This document shows positions 1 through 6,051 of a stretch of 16,076 bases of DNA, piece after piece. Both the position numbers and the translations under genes were made by a program. The notes below the pieces were generated by a model. It was not told where the DNA came from. It saw only the letters and a list, made by a program, of their open reading frames with translations, and ran no database searches. Position 1 is the first letter of the stretch; every line of letters starts with the position of its first letter. Source of the DNA: an uncultured Oscillospiraceae bacterium (GTDB lineage: Bacteria; Bacillota; Clostridia; Oscillospirales; Acutalibacteraceae); NCBI GenBank assembly GCA_900549155.1, contig URNF01000037.1, positions 1-16,076 on the forward strand, written 5' to 3'.

Positions 1-1
1 C

Positions 2-33
2 ATCACCCAATGTAATTTTATATTTCGGGTGAT
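2..33 (+). terminator. Possible weak stem-loop at window start
   Basis: ATCACCC at 2-8 is the perfect inverted complement of GGGTGAT at 27-33, and AAT/ATT can extend the stem inward. Only two further Ts follow. It may be the terminator of a gene ending before the window, or a chance hairpin. Confidence 0.25.
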
Positions 34-87
34 TTGAACGATTTACAATTTCATAATACTGCATATTTAATTTCATCAAATGACATA

Positions 88-116
88 TTGAACGAAACAC
101 CACACAATGCTATAAT
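88..116 (+). promoter_or_regulatory. Promoter of the MocR-type regulator gene
   Basis: TTGAAC at 88-93 and TATAAT at 111-116 are separated by 17 bp, close to the sigma-A consensus. Transcription would start near 123, leaving only about a dozen nucleotides before the ATG at 136. The spacer contains CCACACAAT at 100-108, which recurs at the downstream azlC promoter. Confidence 0.7.
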
Positions 117-135
117 TGAATGGCGAGGTGATGGT

Positions 136-1515
136 ATGCCATTTAATTCTTTTGAAAGCTATCCGATGTCTTGGAAACCAAGTTTGGATAAAAATGCTCG
201 TTCCCTATATCAAGCTCTGGCCCAGCAATTAGCCGATGACATACAAAATGGAATTTTGCTCCCCGGCACAAAGCTACCACCACAACGGGAATTAGCTGAC
301 TTTCTTGACATAAATGTAAGCACGGTTTCAAAGGCGTTTAAGTTATGCGAGCTAAAGGGTTTATTATCCGCTACTGTTGGCAGCGGTACTTTCGTTTCTT
401 ATGACGCTGTTTATAGTGGAAATTTAATGATCCAGCATGACAGAAATACTGTCATTAACATGGGGCCGACTGCGCCAGAACCATCGGGAAACGAATTTTT
501 GTTGGAAATGATGCGGGATATGTTGAGTGGCTCCGAGGCAAAGCGTCTATTTAGTTACTATTCGGCTGGAGCTGATGAATGGCAAAGGGATGCCGCCGTT
601 GAGCTGATGTCCTATTGCGGCTACCAAACAGTTCGCAGTCAAATCCTCTTTGCGGGTGGTGGACAAAATGCGTTGACGGCTATACTGGCATCCATGTTCC
701 ACAAGGGGGACAAAATCGCCGTGGATGCTCATACTTATCCGGGGATCAAGACGGCGGCAAATATGCTGGGAATACAGCTTATCCCTGTTTTGAGTAACCA
801 AGACGGCATAGATACCGATATGCTGGAAACAATCTGCAAAGCTGAAAAAGTGCGGGGGATATATCTGATCCCGGCTTGTCACAATCCGACTACGGCGAGC
901 ATATCCGAAAACAAACGCAAGCGAATAGCGCAAATTGTCAAAGGATGCGGCTGCATACTGATTGAAGATGGAACATATCAAATTTTGCATGATGGAAACC
1001 GCAGTATTTCTGATCGTGTCCCTCATCAAAGCGTTTATATCGTTAGCTTGTCAAAGGGGATCGCTCCGGGTTTGCGGTTAGCATATATTTCCGTCCCTTC
1101 AGAATGTAAAATTGCCGTAGCTGATGCCCTGTATAGCTTGAATGTAGCAACTGCGCCTATGCTGGCAGAGTTATCTGCCCGGGTCATCGTATCGGGACAG
1201 TATAAACGGATTATAAAAACGCACCAGCAACATACCAAGGAACGCAATAAAATAGTAGATCGCTACTTTTCAAAAGATGTCTGCCTTGGCGGAGGATACA
1301 ACATTTTTCGTTGGCTTTTGTTGCCCGATGGAGTTACGGGTGCGGAATTTGAAAATATTGCACTTTCAAAAGGGGTACAAGTTTTTGGGGCGGAGCGGTT
1401 TGCAGTGGGAAACACATCTCCCGAGAGAGCTGTTCGGTTATCTATCTGTACGCCAGAAACGCTGGAAGAATTGGAGGACGGTCTAAAAATATTATCTTCT
1501 ATGTTCTCATCATAA
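136..1515 (+). CDS. MocR/PdxR-type regulator: GntR winged helix fused to an aminotransferase-like domain
   Basis: The 459-aa protein has an N-terminal GntR-family winged-helix DNA-binding domain at about residues 10-85, recognisable by SLYQALAQQLADDI, LPPQRELADFL and STVSKAFK. A fold-type-I PLP-dependent aminotransferase domain fills about residues 100-455. Lys307 in VSLSKGIAPGLRLA is the expected Schiff-base lysine, and CHNPT is a usual aminotransferase motif. MocR proteins sense PLP or an amino-acid adduct and usually control adjacent vitamin B6 or amino-acid genes; the azlC-azlD exporter genes immediately downstream are the obvious target here, which is inference. The reading frame extends up to a TTG at 34, but the ATG at 136 is preferred: GAGGTG at 125-130 is a Shine-Dalgarno at the right distance and the promoter -10 lies at 111-116. 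A strong terminator follows. The effector cannot be told from the sequence. Confidence 0.9.
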   Translation: MPFNSFESYPMSWKPSLDKNARSLYQALAQQLADDIQNGILLPGTKLPPQRELADFLDINVSTVSKAFKLCELKGLLSATVGSGTFVSYDAVYSGNLMIQHDRNTVINMGPTAPEPSGNEFLLEMMRDMLSGSEAKRLFSYYSAGADEWQRDAAVELMSYCGYQTVRSQILFAGGGQNALTAILASMFHKGDKIAVDAHTYPGIKTAANMLGIQLIPVLSNQDGIDTDMLETICKAEKVRGIYLIPACHNPTTASISENKRKRIAQIVKGCGCILIEDGTYQILHDGNRSISDRVPHQSVYIVSLSKGIAPGLRLAYISVPSECKIAVADALYSLNVATAPMLAELSARVIVSGQYKRIIKTHQQHTKERNKIVDRYFSKDVCLGGGYNIFRWLLLPDGVTGAEFENIALSKGVQVFGAERFAVGNTSPERAVRLSICTPETLEELEDGLKILSSMFSS

Positions 1516-1527
1516 TTCAATAATTGT

Positions 1528-1563
1528 TCGCCACACAATTACATCATTGTGTGGCGATTTTTT
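1528..1563 (+). terminator. Intrinsic terminator after the MocR gene
   Basis: A perfect 12-bp stem, 1528-1539 with 1546-1557, has a 6-nt loop and is followed by TTTTTT at 1558-1563. The right arm also contains the putative -35 box of the azlC promoter, so terminator and promoter share bases. Confidence 0.85.
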
Positions 1564-1575
1564 GCATGATATAAT
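1547..1575 (+). promoter_or_regulatory. Putative azlCD promoter
   Basis: TATAAT at 1570-1575 lies 17 bp downstream of TTGTGT at 1547-1552. The -10 is perfect but the -35 matches only the TTG half. The palindrome CCACACAAT (1531-1539) / ATTGTGTGG (1546-1554) overlaps the -35 and repeats the 9-mer found between the -35 and -10 of the MocR promoter, so it is a candidate regulator site. Confidence 0.55.
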
Positions 1576-1609
1576 ATAAGTGTAAAATGAGAACATAGAG
1601 GAGGTTATT

Positions 1610-2302
1610 ATGAACAAGCATTTTTTAATGGGAATAAAATCGTCTATACCAGCTTGTCTTGGTGTGATCCCTGTCGGCATTTCAATCGGCCTTTTGGCGA
1701 TGCAGGCAGGGTTATCCGGGCTGGAGGCTATATTGATGTCCGTTATGGTGATGGCGGGATCGTCCCAACTAATGGCAATCAGTATGATTTCGCAGGGGGC
1801 TGCTTTCCCCGCAATTATTTTAGGAACTTTTTTTATCAATCTACGCCACATCGTTATGAGCAGTTCTGCTATGCGGAGAGTAAAAGGCACAACTTTATTG
1901 CAAAGGTTAATTGGCACATTTGCGTTGTGTGACGAGTCCTTTGCCATTTATTCTCTGTCGGACGATGACAGCTATCACTTTTTGCTGGGGACAAATACTG
2001 CTTTGTATGTTAGCTTTGTAGGAAGTACGATAGTCGGAACGCTGATGACAAGCGTTCTTCCTCAGATTGTTATTGATAGTTTCGGCGTGGCGTTTTATGC
2101 GGCGTTTCTTGGTTTGCTTATCCCAAGTATTAAGAAAAGCGGAAAACTGATTATATTGGTTTTGCTGACAGCCATTCTAAATTGGATTTTCCAACAGCTT
2201 ATACCCGCAAGCTGGGCAGTAATTCTTTCGATGATGCTGGGTGCGTTCATTGGAGTCTTTTTTGTGGACGATATAGCGCCAAACGAAGAACAGGAGGCGT
2301 GA
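1610..2302 (+). CDS. azlC: AzlC family branched-chain amino-acid exporter, large subunit
   Basis: The 230-aa protein is of normal length for AzlC. It is almost entirely hydrophobic, with several membrane segments, and carries the family-typical stretches GVIPVGISIGLL, MVMAGSSQL, FFINLRHIVMS and FALCDESFAI. AzlC with its small partner AzlD forms an exporter of branched-chain amino acids and analogues in the cytoplasmic membrane (family knowledge from Bacillus azlCD). AGGAGG at about 1600 lies well placed before the ATG. The stop codon is one base from the azlD start, so the two are translated from one message. Substrate specificity cannot be read from the sequence. The preceding MocR gene suggests induction by an amino-acid or PLP-related signal. 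Confidence 0.9.
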   Translation: MNKHFLMGIKSSIPACLGVIPVGISIGLLAMQAGLSGLEAILMSVMVMAGSSQLMAISMISQGAAFPAIILGTFFINLRHIVMSSSAMRRVKGTTLLQRLIGTFALCDESFAIYSLSDDDSYHFLLGTNTALYVSFVGSTIVGTLMTSVLPQIVIDSFGVAFYAAFLGLLIPSIKKSGKLIILVLLTAILNWIFQQLIPASWAVILSMMLGAFIGVFFVDDIAPNEEQEA

Positions 2303-2303
2303 T

Positions 2304-2612
2304 ATGAATTATTCTATAATCTTACTTATTATTGGAATGGCTCTTGTTACATATATCCCGAGAGCATTACCGGCTATCGTGATTGAGCGATTGAAGTTTA
2401 ACACAAGAGTTGAAAAATTTTTGCGTCTTATTCCCTATACTGCGATGGCGGCGTTAATTTTCCCGGGGGTTGTTTTTGTAGATCAATCTCGGCCCGAAAT
2501 CGGGGTCATTGGCGGTGTGGTAGCCGGAATACTGGCGTGGTGCAAATGTCCCGTCATTGTTTGTGTGGTTGCAGCAATAGGAGCAGATATGATCCTGTAT
2601 CTATCCTTTTAG
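2304..2612 (+). CDS. azlD: AzlD family small subunit of the branched-chain amino-acid exporter
   Basis: The 102-aa protein has three to four predicted membrane segments (about residues 3-20, 42-60, 67-82 and 85-100) and the AzlD hallmark TYIPRALPAIVIER followed by FLRLIPYTAMAALIFPGV. AzlD is the obligate partner of AzlC. It begins one base after the azlC stop codon and is surely co-translated. Its own stop codon is three bases before the start of the KTR-protein gene, so all three genes probably lie on one transcript ending at the terminator at 2797-2845. Confidence 0.9.
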   Translation: MNYSIILLIIGMALVTYIPRALPAIVIERLKFNTRVEKFLRLIPYTAMAALIFPGVVFVDQSRPEIGVIGGVVAGILAWCKCPVIVCVVAAIGADMILYLSF

Positions 2613-2615
2613 CCT

Positions 2616-2792
2616 ATGACTAAAGAATTACTATTTCTATTGTGCCCAGTGTGTAAAAGTAAGACGAGAACAAAAATACGCTATGACACCATACTACAAA
2701 ATTTTCCTCTGTTTTGTCCGAAATGCAAACAGGAAACGATAATCAATGTAACAGCGTTAAATATCACCGTTATCAAAGAGCCAGACGCATAG
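2616..2792 (+). CDS. Cysteine-rich KTR-domain small protein
   Basis: This 58-aa ORF begins MTKELLFLLCPVC. It has two CxxC knuckles, CPVCKSKTR and CPKCKQET, followed by INVTALNITVIKEPDA, which matches the Cys_rich_KTR family (Pfam PF14205, by recall) found almost only in conjugative transposons and often next to resistance genes. The paired CxxC motifs suggest a zinc-binding treble-clef or ribbon; no function is known. There is no clear Shine-Dalgarno; the ATG lies three bases after the azlD stop, so translation is probably coupled. The TAG stop is followed in frame by ACG CAG AGC CGA TAA, encoding TQSR, which looks like the usual family tail (...EPDAKTQSR by recall). The stop may therefore be a recent premature codon that removes only a few residues. 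Confidence 0.8.
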   Translation: MTKELLFLLCPVCKSKTRTKIRYDTILQNFPLFCPKCKQETIINVTALNITVIKEPDA

Positions 2793-2796
2793 ACGC

Positions 2797-2845
2797 AGAG
2801 CCGATAACACGCAGATCTAATCCTGCGGTTATCGGCTCTTTTCTG
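2797..2845 (+). terminator. Intrinsic terminator after the KTR gene
   Basis: AGAGCCGATAAC at 2797-2808 pairs perfectly with GTTATCGGCTCT at 2828-2839. CGCA/TGCG (2810-2813 with 2824-2827) forms an inner stem, and a T-rich run follows. It probably ends the azlC-azlD-KTR transcript. Confidence 0.85.
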
Positions 2846-2918
2846 TTGTTTTCGCAGAATAGATACAGCCCAAACACAAAACCGCTGCTCAACAATGATC
2901 TTGCGATTTGAGTGTCGA

Positions 2919-2960
2919 GGCGGTTTGAAACATCATATTTCAAGCCGCCGTTTTCCTTTT
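2919..2960 (+). terminator. Intrinsic terminator-like hairpin
   Basis: GGCGGTTTGAAA at 2919-2930 pairs with TTTCAAGCCGCC at 2938-2949 (12 bp with one T-G wobble, 7-nt loop). It is followed by GTTTTCCTTTTTG. No gene ends just upstream. Confidence 0.65.
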
Positions 2961-3006
2961 TGAAAAGCTGGAATACGGAGGGTGTATTAAAGTCGCCCTT
3001 TTTTGA

Positions 3007-3048
3007 GGACACGGCGGTATCCGGGAGGTATCGCCGTGTCCATTTTAC
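3007..3048 (+). terminator. Intrinsic terminator-like hairpin
   Basis: GGACACGGCG at 3007-3016 pairs perfectly with CGCCGTGTCC at 3032-3041 around a 15-nt loop, followed by ATTTTACTCTTT. It is the third stem-loop in 250 bp and has no obvious upstream gene of its own. Confidence 0.6.
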
Positions 3049-3213
3049 TCTTTCATAGTTTACATGATCTTCTCCAGCTAAAAAAAGCGTAGCTCCCCCT
3101 CCGGGATCGTCTGGCTATGAACATGAAATTAGACAGTACATTAAATGTAATTATTTTTCATGCGTCTGCATGGCTTTGCGCTGTGCGGGCGCTTTTCTTT
3201 TATCCTCTGCCAG

Positions 3214-3237
3214 CTTCGAGACACTTTGTCCCGAGGT
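3214..3237 (+). repeat. 24-nt hairpin-forming direct repeat, copy 1
   Basis: The 24 bases are identical to those at 4068-4091. CTTCGAGACA and TGTCCCGAGG form a 10-position stem with one mismatch and one wobble around a 3-nt loop. It lies about 90 bp upstream of the sigma-like gene. Confidence 0.8.
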
Positions 3238-3325
3238 TGGTAGGGGCGGCCCCGGCTGCCGATCCCCGCCATCCCCCGTTCAGAACGACACCCACCAACA
3301 AAAATTCTGAACGGAGGAACATATA

Positions 3326-3748
3326 ATGACTACTATCAATTTGAAGGACTTTTATTCTTGGTACACCCATGATGAATACATTGAGGTTTCTGACGAAGTG
3401 GCCGCCGAGCTGCGGGCCGACAAACTCTACGAACTGGCCCATCAGCGGCGTGTTGCCCGCAACAAGGCGCAGTATTCTCTCGACTGTGACGATGGGATCG
3501 AATACTCCGCTTGTGTCCATGAGCCGTCCCCTGAGGAACTGGTGGAGCGCATGGAGCGCTTTTATCATCTGTGGAACGCTCTCAACTCCTTGCCGGAGAT
3601 TCAGGGCCGCCGGGTGGATGCCCATCTGATTGAGGGCAAGAGCTACCGGGAAATCGCCCGTGGGGAGGGCGTGGATAAAAGCGCTGTCCGCTGCTCCGTT
3701 CTGTGCGGGATTGAGTCCATGAAAAAATATTTGAGAAAAAACTTGTAA
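3326..3748 (+). CDS. Small sigma-70 region-4-like protein of the mobile element
   Basis: The 140-aa protein has a C-terminal helix-turn-helix resembling sigma-70 region 4 at about residues 80-138 (LWNALNSLPEIQGRRVDAHLIEGKSYREIARGEGVDKSAV, given here only as a landmark by its parts LNSLPEIQ, SYREIARGEGVDKSAV and ESMKKYL). The N-terminal part is charged and lacks region 2, so it is not a complete sigma factor. Similar small proteins occupy the regulatory module of Tn916-like and other Firmicutes elements and are thought to control excision or transfer genes. GGAGG at 3313-3317 precedes the ATG at a good distance. No target promoter can be assigned. It is followed by 400 bp without a supported gene and then by tnpW. 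Confidence 0.8.
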   Translation: MTTINLKDFYSWYTHDEYIEVSDEVAAELRADKLYELAHQRRVARNKAQYSLDCDDGIEYSACVHEPSPEELVERMERFYHLWNALNSLPEIQGRRVDAHLIEGKSYREIARGEGVDKSAVRCSVLCGIESMKKYLRKNL

Positions 3749-3806
3749 TCAGCATCTCCATTTGAGCGATTTTTGTCCTTGGTATATGAGAGGAGCATTT
3801 CTTCTC

Positions 3807-4053
3807 CACAACGGAAAAGCGGGCGGCCCCGAGCATAGCGCGGGGAGCCATGCGGCGGGTGCGCTGTGACTTCCTCCACGGGAAAGAGCGAACAACACCA
3901 ACGCCGAAAATGGGACGGCCATCCCACGGCCACGATCCGTAACAGGACAGGCTGGTAGCCAGTCCATCCGGGTTGCCGCTTTCCGTTGTGTGGGAGCGCC
4001 GAGCCGAGTAACACTGTCTGATGACGGGGCAAGAAAATGAGCTCGGCGCTCCC
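3807..4053 (+). ncRNA. Candidate structured RNA of the mobile element, function unknown
   Basis: The interval has an unusual concentration of complementary segments. A closing helix pairs 3807-3822 with 3976-3990 (15 bp, one bulged A at 3818) across 150 nt. Inside it are CCCCG/CGGGG (3827-3831 with 3841-3845), TGGGA/TCCCA (3911-3915 with 3922-3926) and a 9-position hairpin 3945-3953 with 3957-3965 containing one A-A mismatch. Directly after the closing helix stands a perfect 13-bp stem, 3992-4004 with 4041-4053, with a 36-nt loop. There is no supported gene in the interval on either strand. The strand is inferred from the flanking genes, since helices of this kind could also form in the reverse transcript or act as DNA (for example a transfer origin). 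I do not recognise it as a named RNA family. Confidence 0.5.
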
Positions 4054-4067
4054 AATATCATAGGTAA

Positions 4068-4091
4068 CTTCGAGACACTTTGTCCCGAGGT
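4068..4091 (+). repeat. 24-nt hairpin-forming direct repeat, copy 2
   Basis: Identical over 24 bases to 3214-3237 and able to form the same small hairpin. It lies between the structured region and the tnpW leader. The two copies stand 854 bp apart in direct orientation and bracket the sigma-like gene. Confidence 0.8.
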
Positions 4092-4094
4092 GTG

Positions 4095-4128
4095 AAATGG
4101 GCGGCACTCCCAAGAGCGCCGCCCATTT
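4095..4128 (+). promoter_or_regulatory. Stable hairpin in the tnpW leader
   Basis: AAATGGGCGGC at 4095-4105 pairs perfectly with GCCGCCCATTT at 4118-4128 around a 12-nt loop. It is not followed by a T-tract, so it is a poor terminator. It sits just upstream of the tnpW Shine-Dalgarno at 4142-4150 and may insulate or stabilise the transcript. Confidence 0.5.
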
Positions 4129-4156
4129 GTCAATCAGTTTTGGAGGAGGTATCTCG

Positions 4157-4375
4157 ATGCAGACTATGAAACGCCGCACTACCTTTGCCATCGACGGCTA
4201 CGAGGTATCGGCCACCTTTGCGGAAAGAAGCAATACTGAGGCAATGGCCCATGTAAAAAACATCCTGCTGTCCGCATTTGCAAGCCATACCCCCGAGCCC
4301 AGGTGCAAAGGCACAGTTGATGCCACCCCCGAGGTGAGGTATAATAATGATAGGGGGAAACCCTATGCACCTTGA
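4157..4375 (+). CDS. tnpW: TnpW-family transposon-encoded protein
   Basis: The 72-aa protein begins MQTMKRRTTFAIDGYEV and continues with SATFAERSNTEAMAHVKNIL. This matches the short TnpW family (Pfam PF14202, by recall) seen beside the recombinase genes of Tn4451-like elements; its function is unknown. GGAGGAGGT at 4142-4150 is a near-perfect Shine-Dalgarno six bases before the ATG, which decides the start against a longer frame beginning at 4097. The last 30 residues, from about TPEPRCKG on, are low in family similarity. Their DNA carries a sigma-A-like promoter (4317-4345) for the recombinase, so the coding 3' end doubles as regulatory sequence. Confidence 0.75.
   Translation: MQTMKRRTTFAIDGYEVSATFAERSNTEAMAHVKNILLSAFASHTPEPRCKGTVDATPEVRYNNDRGKPYAP
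4317..4345 (+). promoter_or_regulatory. Promoter for the recombinase gene, inside tnpW
   Basis: TTGATG at 4317-4322 and a perfect TATAAT at 4340-4345 are 17 bp apart. Transcription would begin near 4352, giving a leader of about 95 nt before the recombinase ATG at 4447. The hairpin ATAGGG/CCCTAT (4350-4355 with 4361-4366) lies at the start site. Confidence 0.6.
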
Positions 4376-4446
4376 AAAGTTCATATTCCCTGTGTGTATT
4401 AGCCGCTTTTTTGCTTCAAGTTTTGAAACGAGAAAGGCTGGCTAAT

Positions 4447-6051
4447 ATGAAAAAACGAGTATGTTGCTTATACAGAGTGTCCACCGACAAGCAGGTGGAC
4501 TATAACGATAAAAACCAGGCTGACATCCCCATGCAGCGTAAGAAATGCCACCAGTTCGTAGATCAAATGGGCTGGGTGATCGTCCATGAGGAACAGGAGG
4601 ACGGCGTGTCCGGCCACAAGGTACGGGCGGAAAACCGGGATAAGCTCCAGACGATCAAAGGGCTTGCCAAGCAAGGCAAGTTCGATGTCCTGTTAGTTTT
4701 TATGTTTGACCGCATCGGGCGTATCGCTGACGAAACGCCTTTTGTGGTGGAATGGTTCGTAAAAAACGGCATCGAAGTCTGGAGCACCCAAGAGGGCGAA
4801 CAGCGCTTTGACAGCCACACGGACAAGCTCACCAACTACATCCGGTTTTGGCAAGCGGACGGCGAAAGCGAAAAGACTTCTATCCGTACCAAAACTGCCC
4901 TCGGCCAGCTTGTTGAGGACGGCGGTTTTAAGGGCGGCGTTGCTCCCTATGGCTATGATCTCATCAAAAGCGGGCGTTTCAACAAACGCAAGCATGAGGT
5001 TTATGAGTTTGCTGTCAACGAAGCCGAGGCCACCGTTGTGCGGGTCGTCTTTGACAAGTATGTGCATGAGGGCTTTGGTGCCCAGCGGATCGCCACCTAT
5101 CTAAATGAGCTTGGCTACCGGGCGAGGTCGGGCAAGAAATGGCACCACGCCACCATTCGGGGAATTATCTGTAACCTCACTTATACAGGTGTTCTCCGCT
5201 GTGGCGAAAGCCGTTCCCAAACGCTGGCCCATTTGCAAATTATCCCGCCCGAGCTGTTTGAGGCCGCCCAGCATATCCGCACCAACCGGGCCAATTCCGC
5301 AGAAGAAACCCGTACCGTTCCCCGCAACATCAAAGGGGATACGCTTCTTTCCGGGAATGTGTTTTGCGGGCATTGCGGCTCCCGGCTCAACCTCACTACC
5401 AACGGCAAGGCTTATCCTTGCAAGGACGATCCGAACCGAGTGGTTAAGCGTGTGCGGTATGTGTGCTATGGCAAAACCCGCAAGCAGACCGATTGTGACG
5501 GCCAGACCGGGTACACGGCGCACATTCTGGACGGCATCATTGATAAGGTGGTACGCCAGATTTTTGAGCGTATGACGGCTATTCCCAAGAGCGAGGTGGT
5601 CAGTGTCCGCTATCGTGAAAAGATGGAGGAACGGAAAAACCTGCTTCGCTCTGTCCGGGCGGACTACGCAAAAGCCGCCGCCGAGCTGGACACGCTGAAG
5701 GCCGAGGTCATAAAGACGCTCCGGGGCGAAAGCGCGTTTTCCAAAGAGCTGTTGAGTTCGCTGATTGCGGATGGCGAGGCCAAATGCAATCAGCTCCAAA
5801 AGCAATTTGAAGATGCTCAGACCGCCTATGACGAGGGGGAGGCCATTCTCGCCAACCTCAACGCTCAATATGACGATATTATTTCGTGGGCGGCTATGTA
5901 TGACACGGCAAGCATGGAGGCCAAGAAAATGATTGTCAACTGCCTGATCCGTCGGATTGAAGTGTACCGGGACTACAAGATACACATTGATTTCAATATC
6001 GACTTTGAGCAGTTCAGCGGCGGCATGGATATTGTTTCTATCGCCGCATAA
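4447..6051 (+). CDS. Large serine recombinase (integrase/excisionase of the element)
   Basis: The 534-aa protein starts MKKRVCCLYRVSTDKQ. Ser12 in YRVS is the catalytic serine of the resolvase/invertase domain (about residues 4-155, with VFMFDRIGRIADET and the Arg-containing strand). The recombinase domain follows at about 170-270 (GGVAPYGYDL, HHATIRGIICNLTYTG). A zinc ribbon has Cys307, Cys310, Cys340 and Cys350, and a coiled coil covers about 395-470. Length and order fit the TnpX/TndX type that excises and inserts Tn4451- and Tn5397-like elements. The frame is open back to a TTG at 4372 overlapping the tnpW stop, but the ATG at 4447 gives the normal N-terminus and has GAGAAAGG upstream, so it is preferred. 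All catalytic features are intact. The stop codon touches the tRNA-Ala terminator, as expected for a recombinase at the element end. Confidence 0.92.
   Translation: MKKRVCCLYRVSTDKQVDYNDKNQADIPMQRKKCHQFVDQMGWVIVHEEQEDGVSGHKVRAENRDKLQTIKGLAKQGKFDVLLVFMFDRIGRIADETPFVVEWFVKNGIEVWSTQEGEQRFDSHTDKLTNYIRFWQADGESEKTSIRTKTALGQLVEDGGFKGGVAPYGYDLIKSGRFNKRKHEVYEFAVNEAEATVVRVVFDKYVHEGFGAQRIATYLNELGYRARSGKKWHHATIRGIICNLTYTGVLRCGESRSQTLAHLQIIPPELFEAAQHIRTNRANSAEETRTVPRNIKGDTLLSGNVFCGHCGSRLNLTTNGKAYPCKDDPNRVVKRVRYVCYGKTRKQTDCDGQTGYTAHILDGIIDKVVRQIFERMTAIPKSEVVSVRYREKMEERKNLLRSVRADYAKAAAELDTLKAEVIKTLRGESAFSKELLSSLIADGEAKCNQLQKQFEDAQTAYDEGEAILANLNAQYDDIISWAAMYDTASMEAKKMIVNCLIRRIEVYRDYKIHIDFNIDFEQFSGGMDIVSIAA

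Larger units (their letters stand above)
2846..3325. other. Non-coding stretch with two further stem-loops
   Basis: No convincing gene is seen between the first terminator and the sigma-like gene. The stretch holds stem-loops at 2919-2960 and 3007-3048 and the 24-nt repeat at 3214-3237. The short frames that cross it lack family features or a Shine-Dalgarno. This is probably the residue of a rearranged element backbone in which the terminators have outlived the genes they served, which is inference. Confidence 0.5.
1..6051. mobile_element. Recombinase-side part of a Tn4451/Tn916-like integrative element
   Basis: The stretch combines genes typical of Firmicutes integrative or conjugative elements: a Cys-rich KTR protein, a small sigma-70-like protein, a TnpW-family protein and a large serine recombinase in the last position. 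Its composition is AT-richer and its codon use more mixed than the GC-rich genes that follow. The right end is inferred at or just after 6051, where the recombinase stop codon meets the tRNA-Ala terminator. Large serine recombinases use very short crossover cores, so no attachment site can be named by eye. The left end is not seen and may lie outside the window. No conjugation genes are visible here. Whether the MocR-azlCD genes entered with this element or lie beside it is inference from composition and position. Confidence 0.65.

Noticed and set aside
2773..3012. 79-codon minus-strand frame after the KTR gene
   Set aside because: It runs through three inverted repeats that explain its sequence, has no family features, and its amino-acid order follows the hairpin arms.
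4018..4037. Hammerhead-ribozyme-like core (CTGATGA followed by GAAA) in the loop of the 13-bp stem
   Set aside because: No stem II can form from the bases between the two motifs, and four unpaired bases separate GAAA from the helix that would be stem III. The match is probably chance.
3582..4191. Overlapping minus-strand frames of about 180 codons between the sigma gene and tnpW
   Set aside because: They run across the sigma gene and the complementary segments, have no ribosome site and low-complexity basic translation. The region is better explained as structured non-coding sequence.
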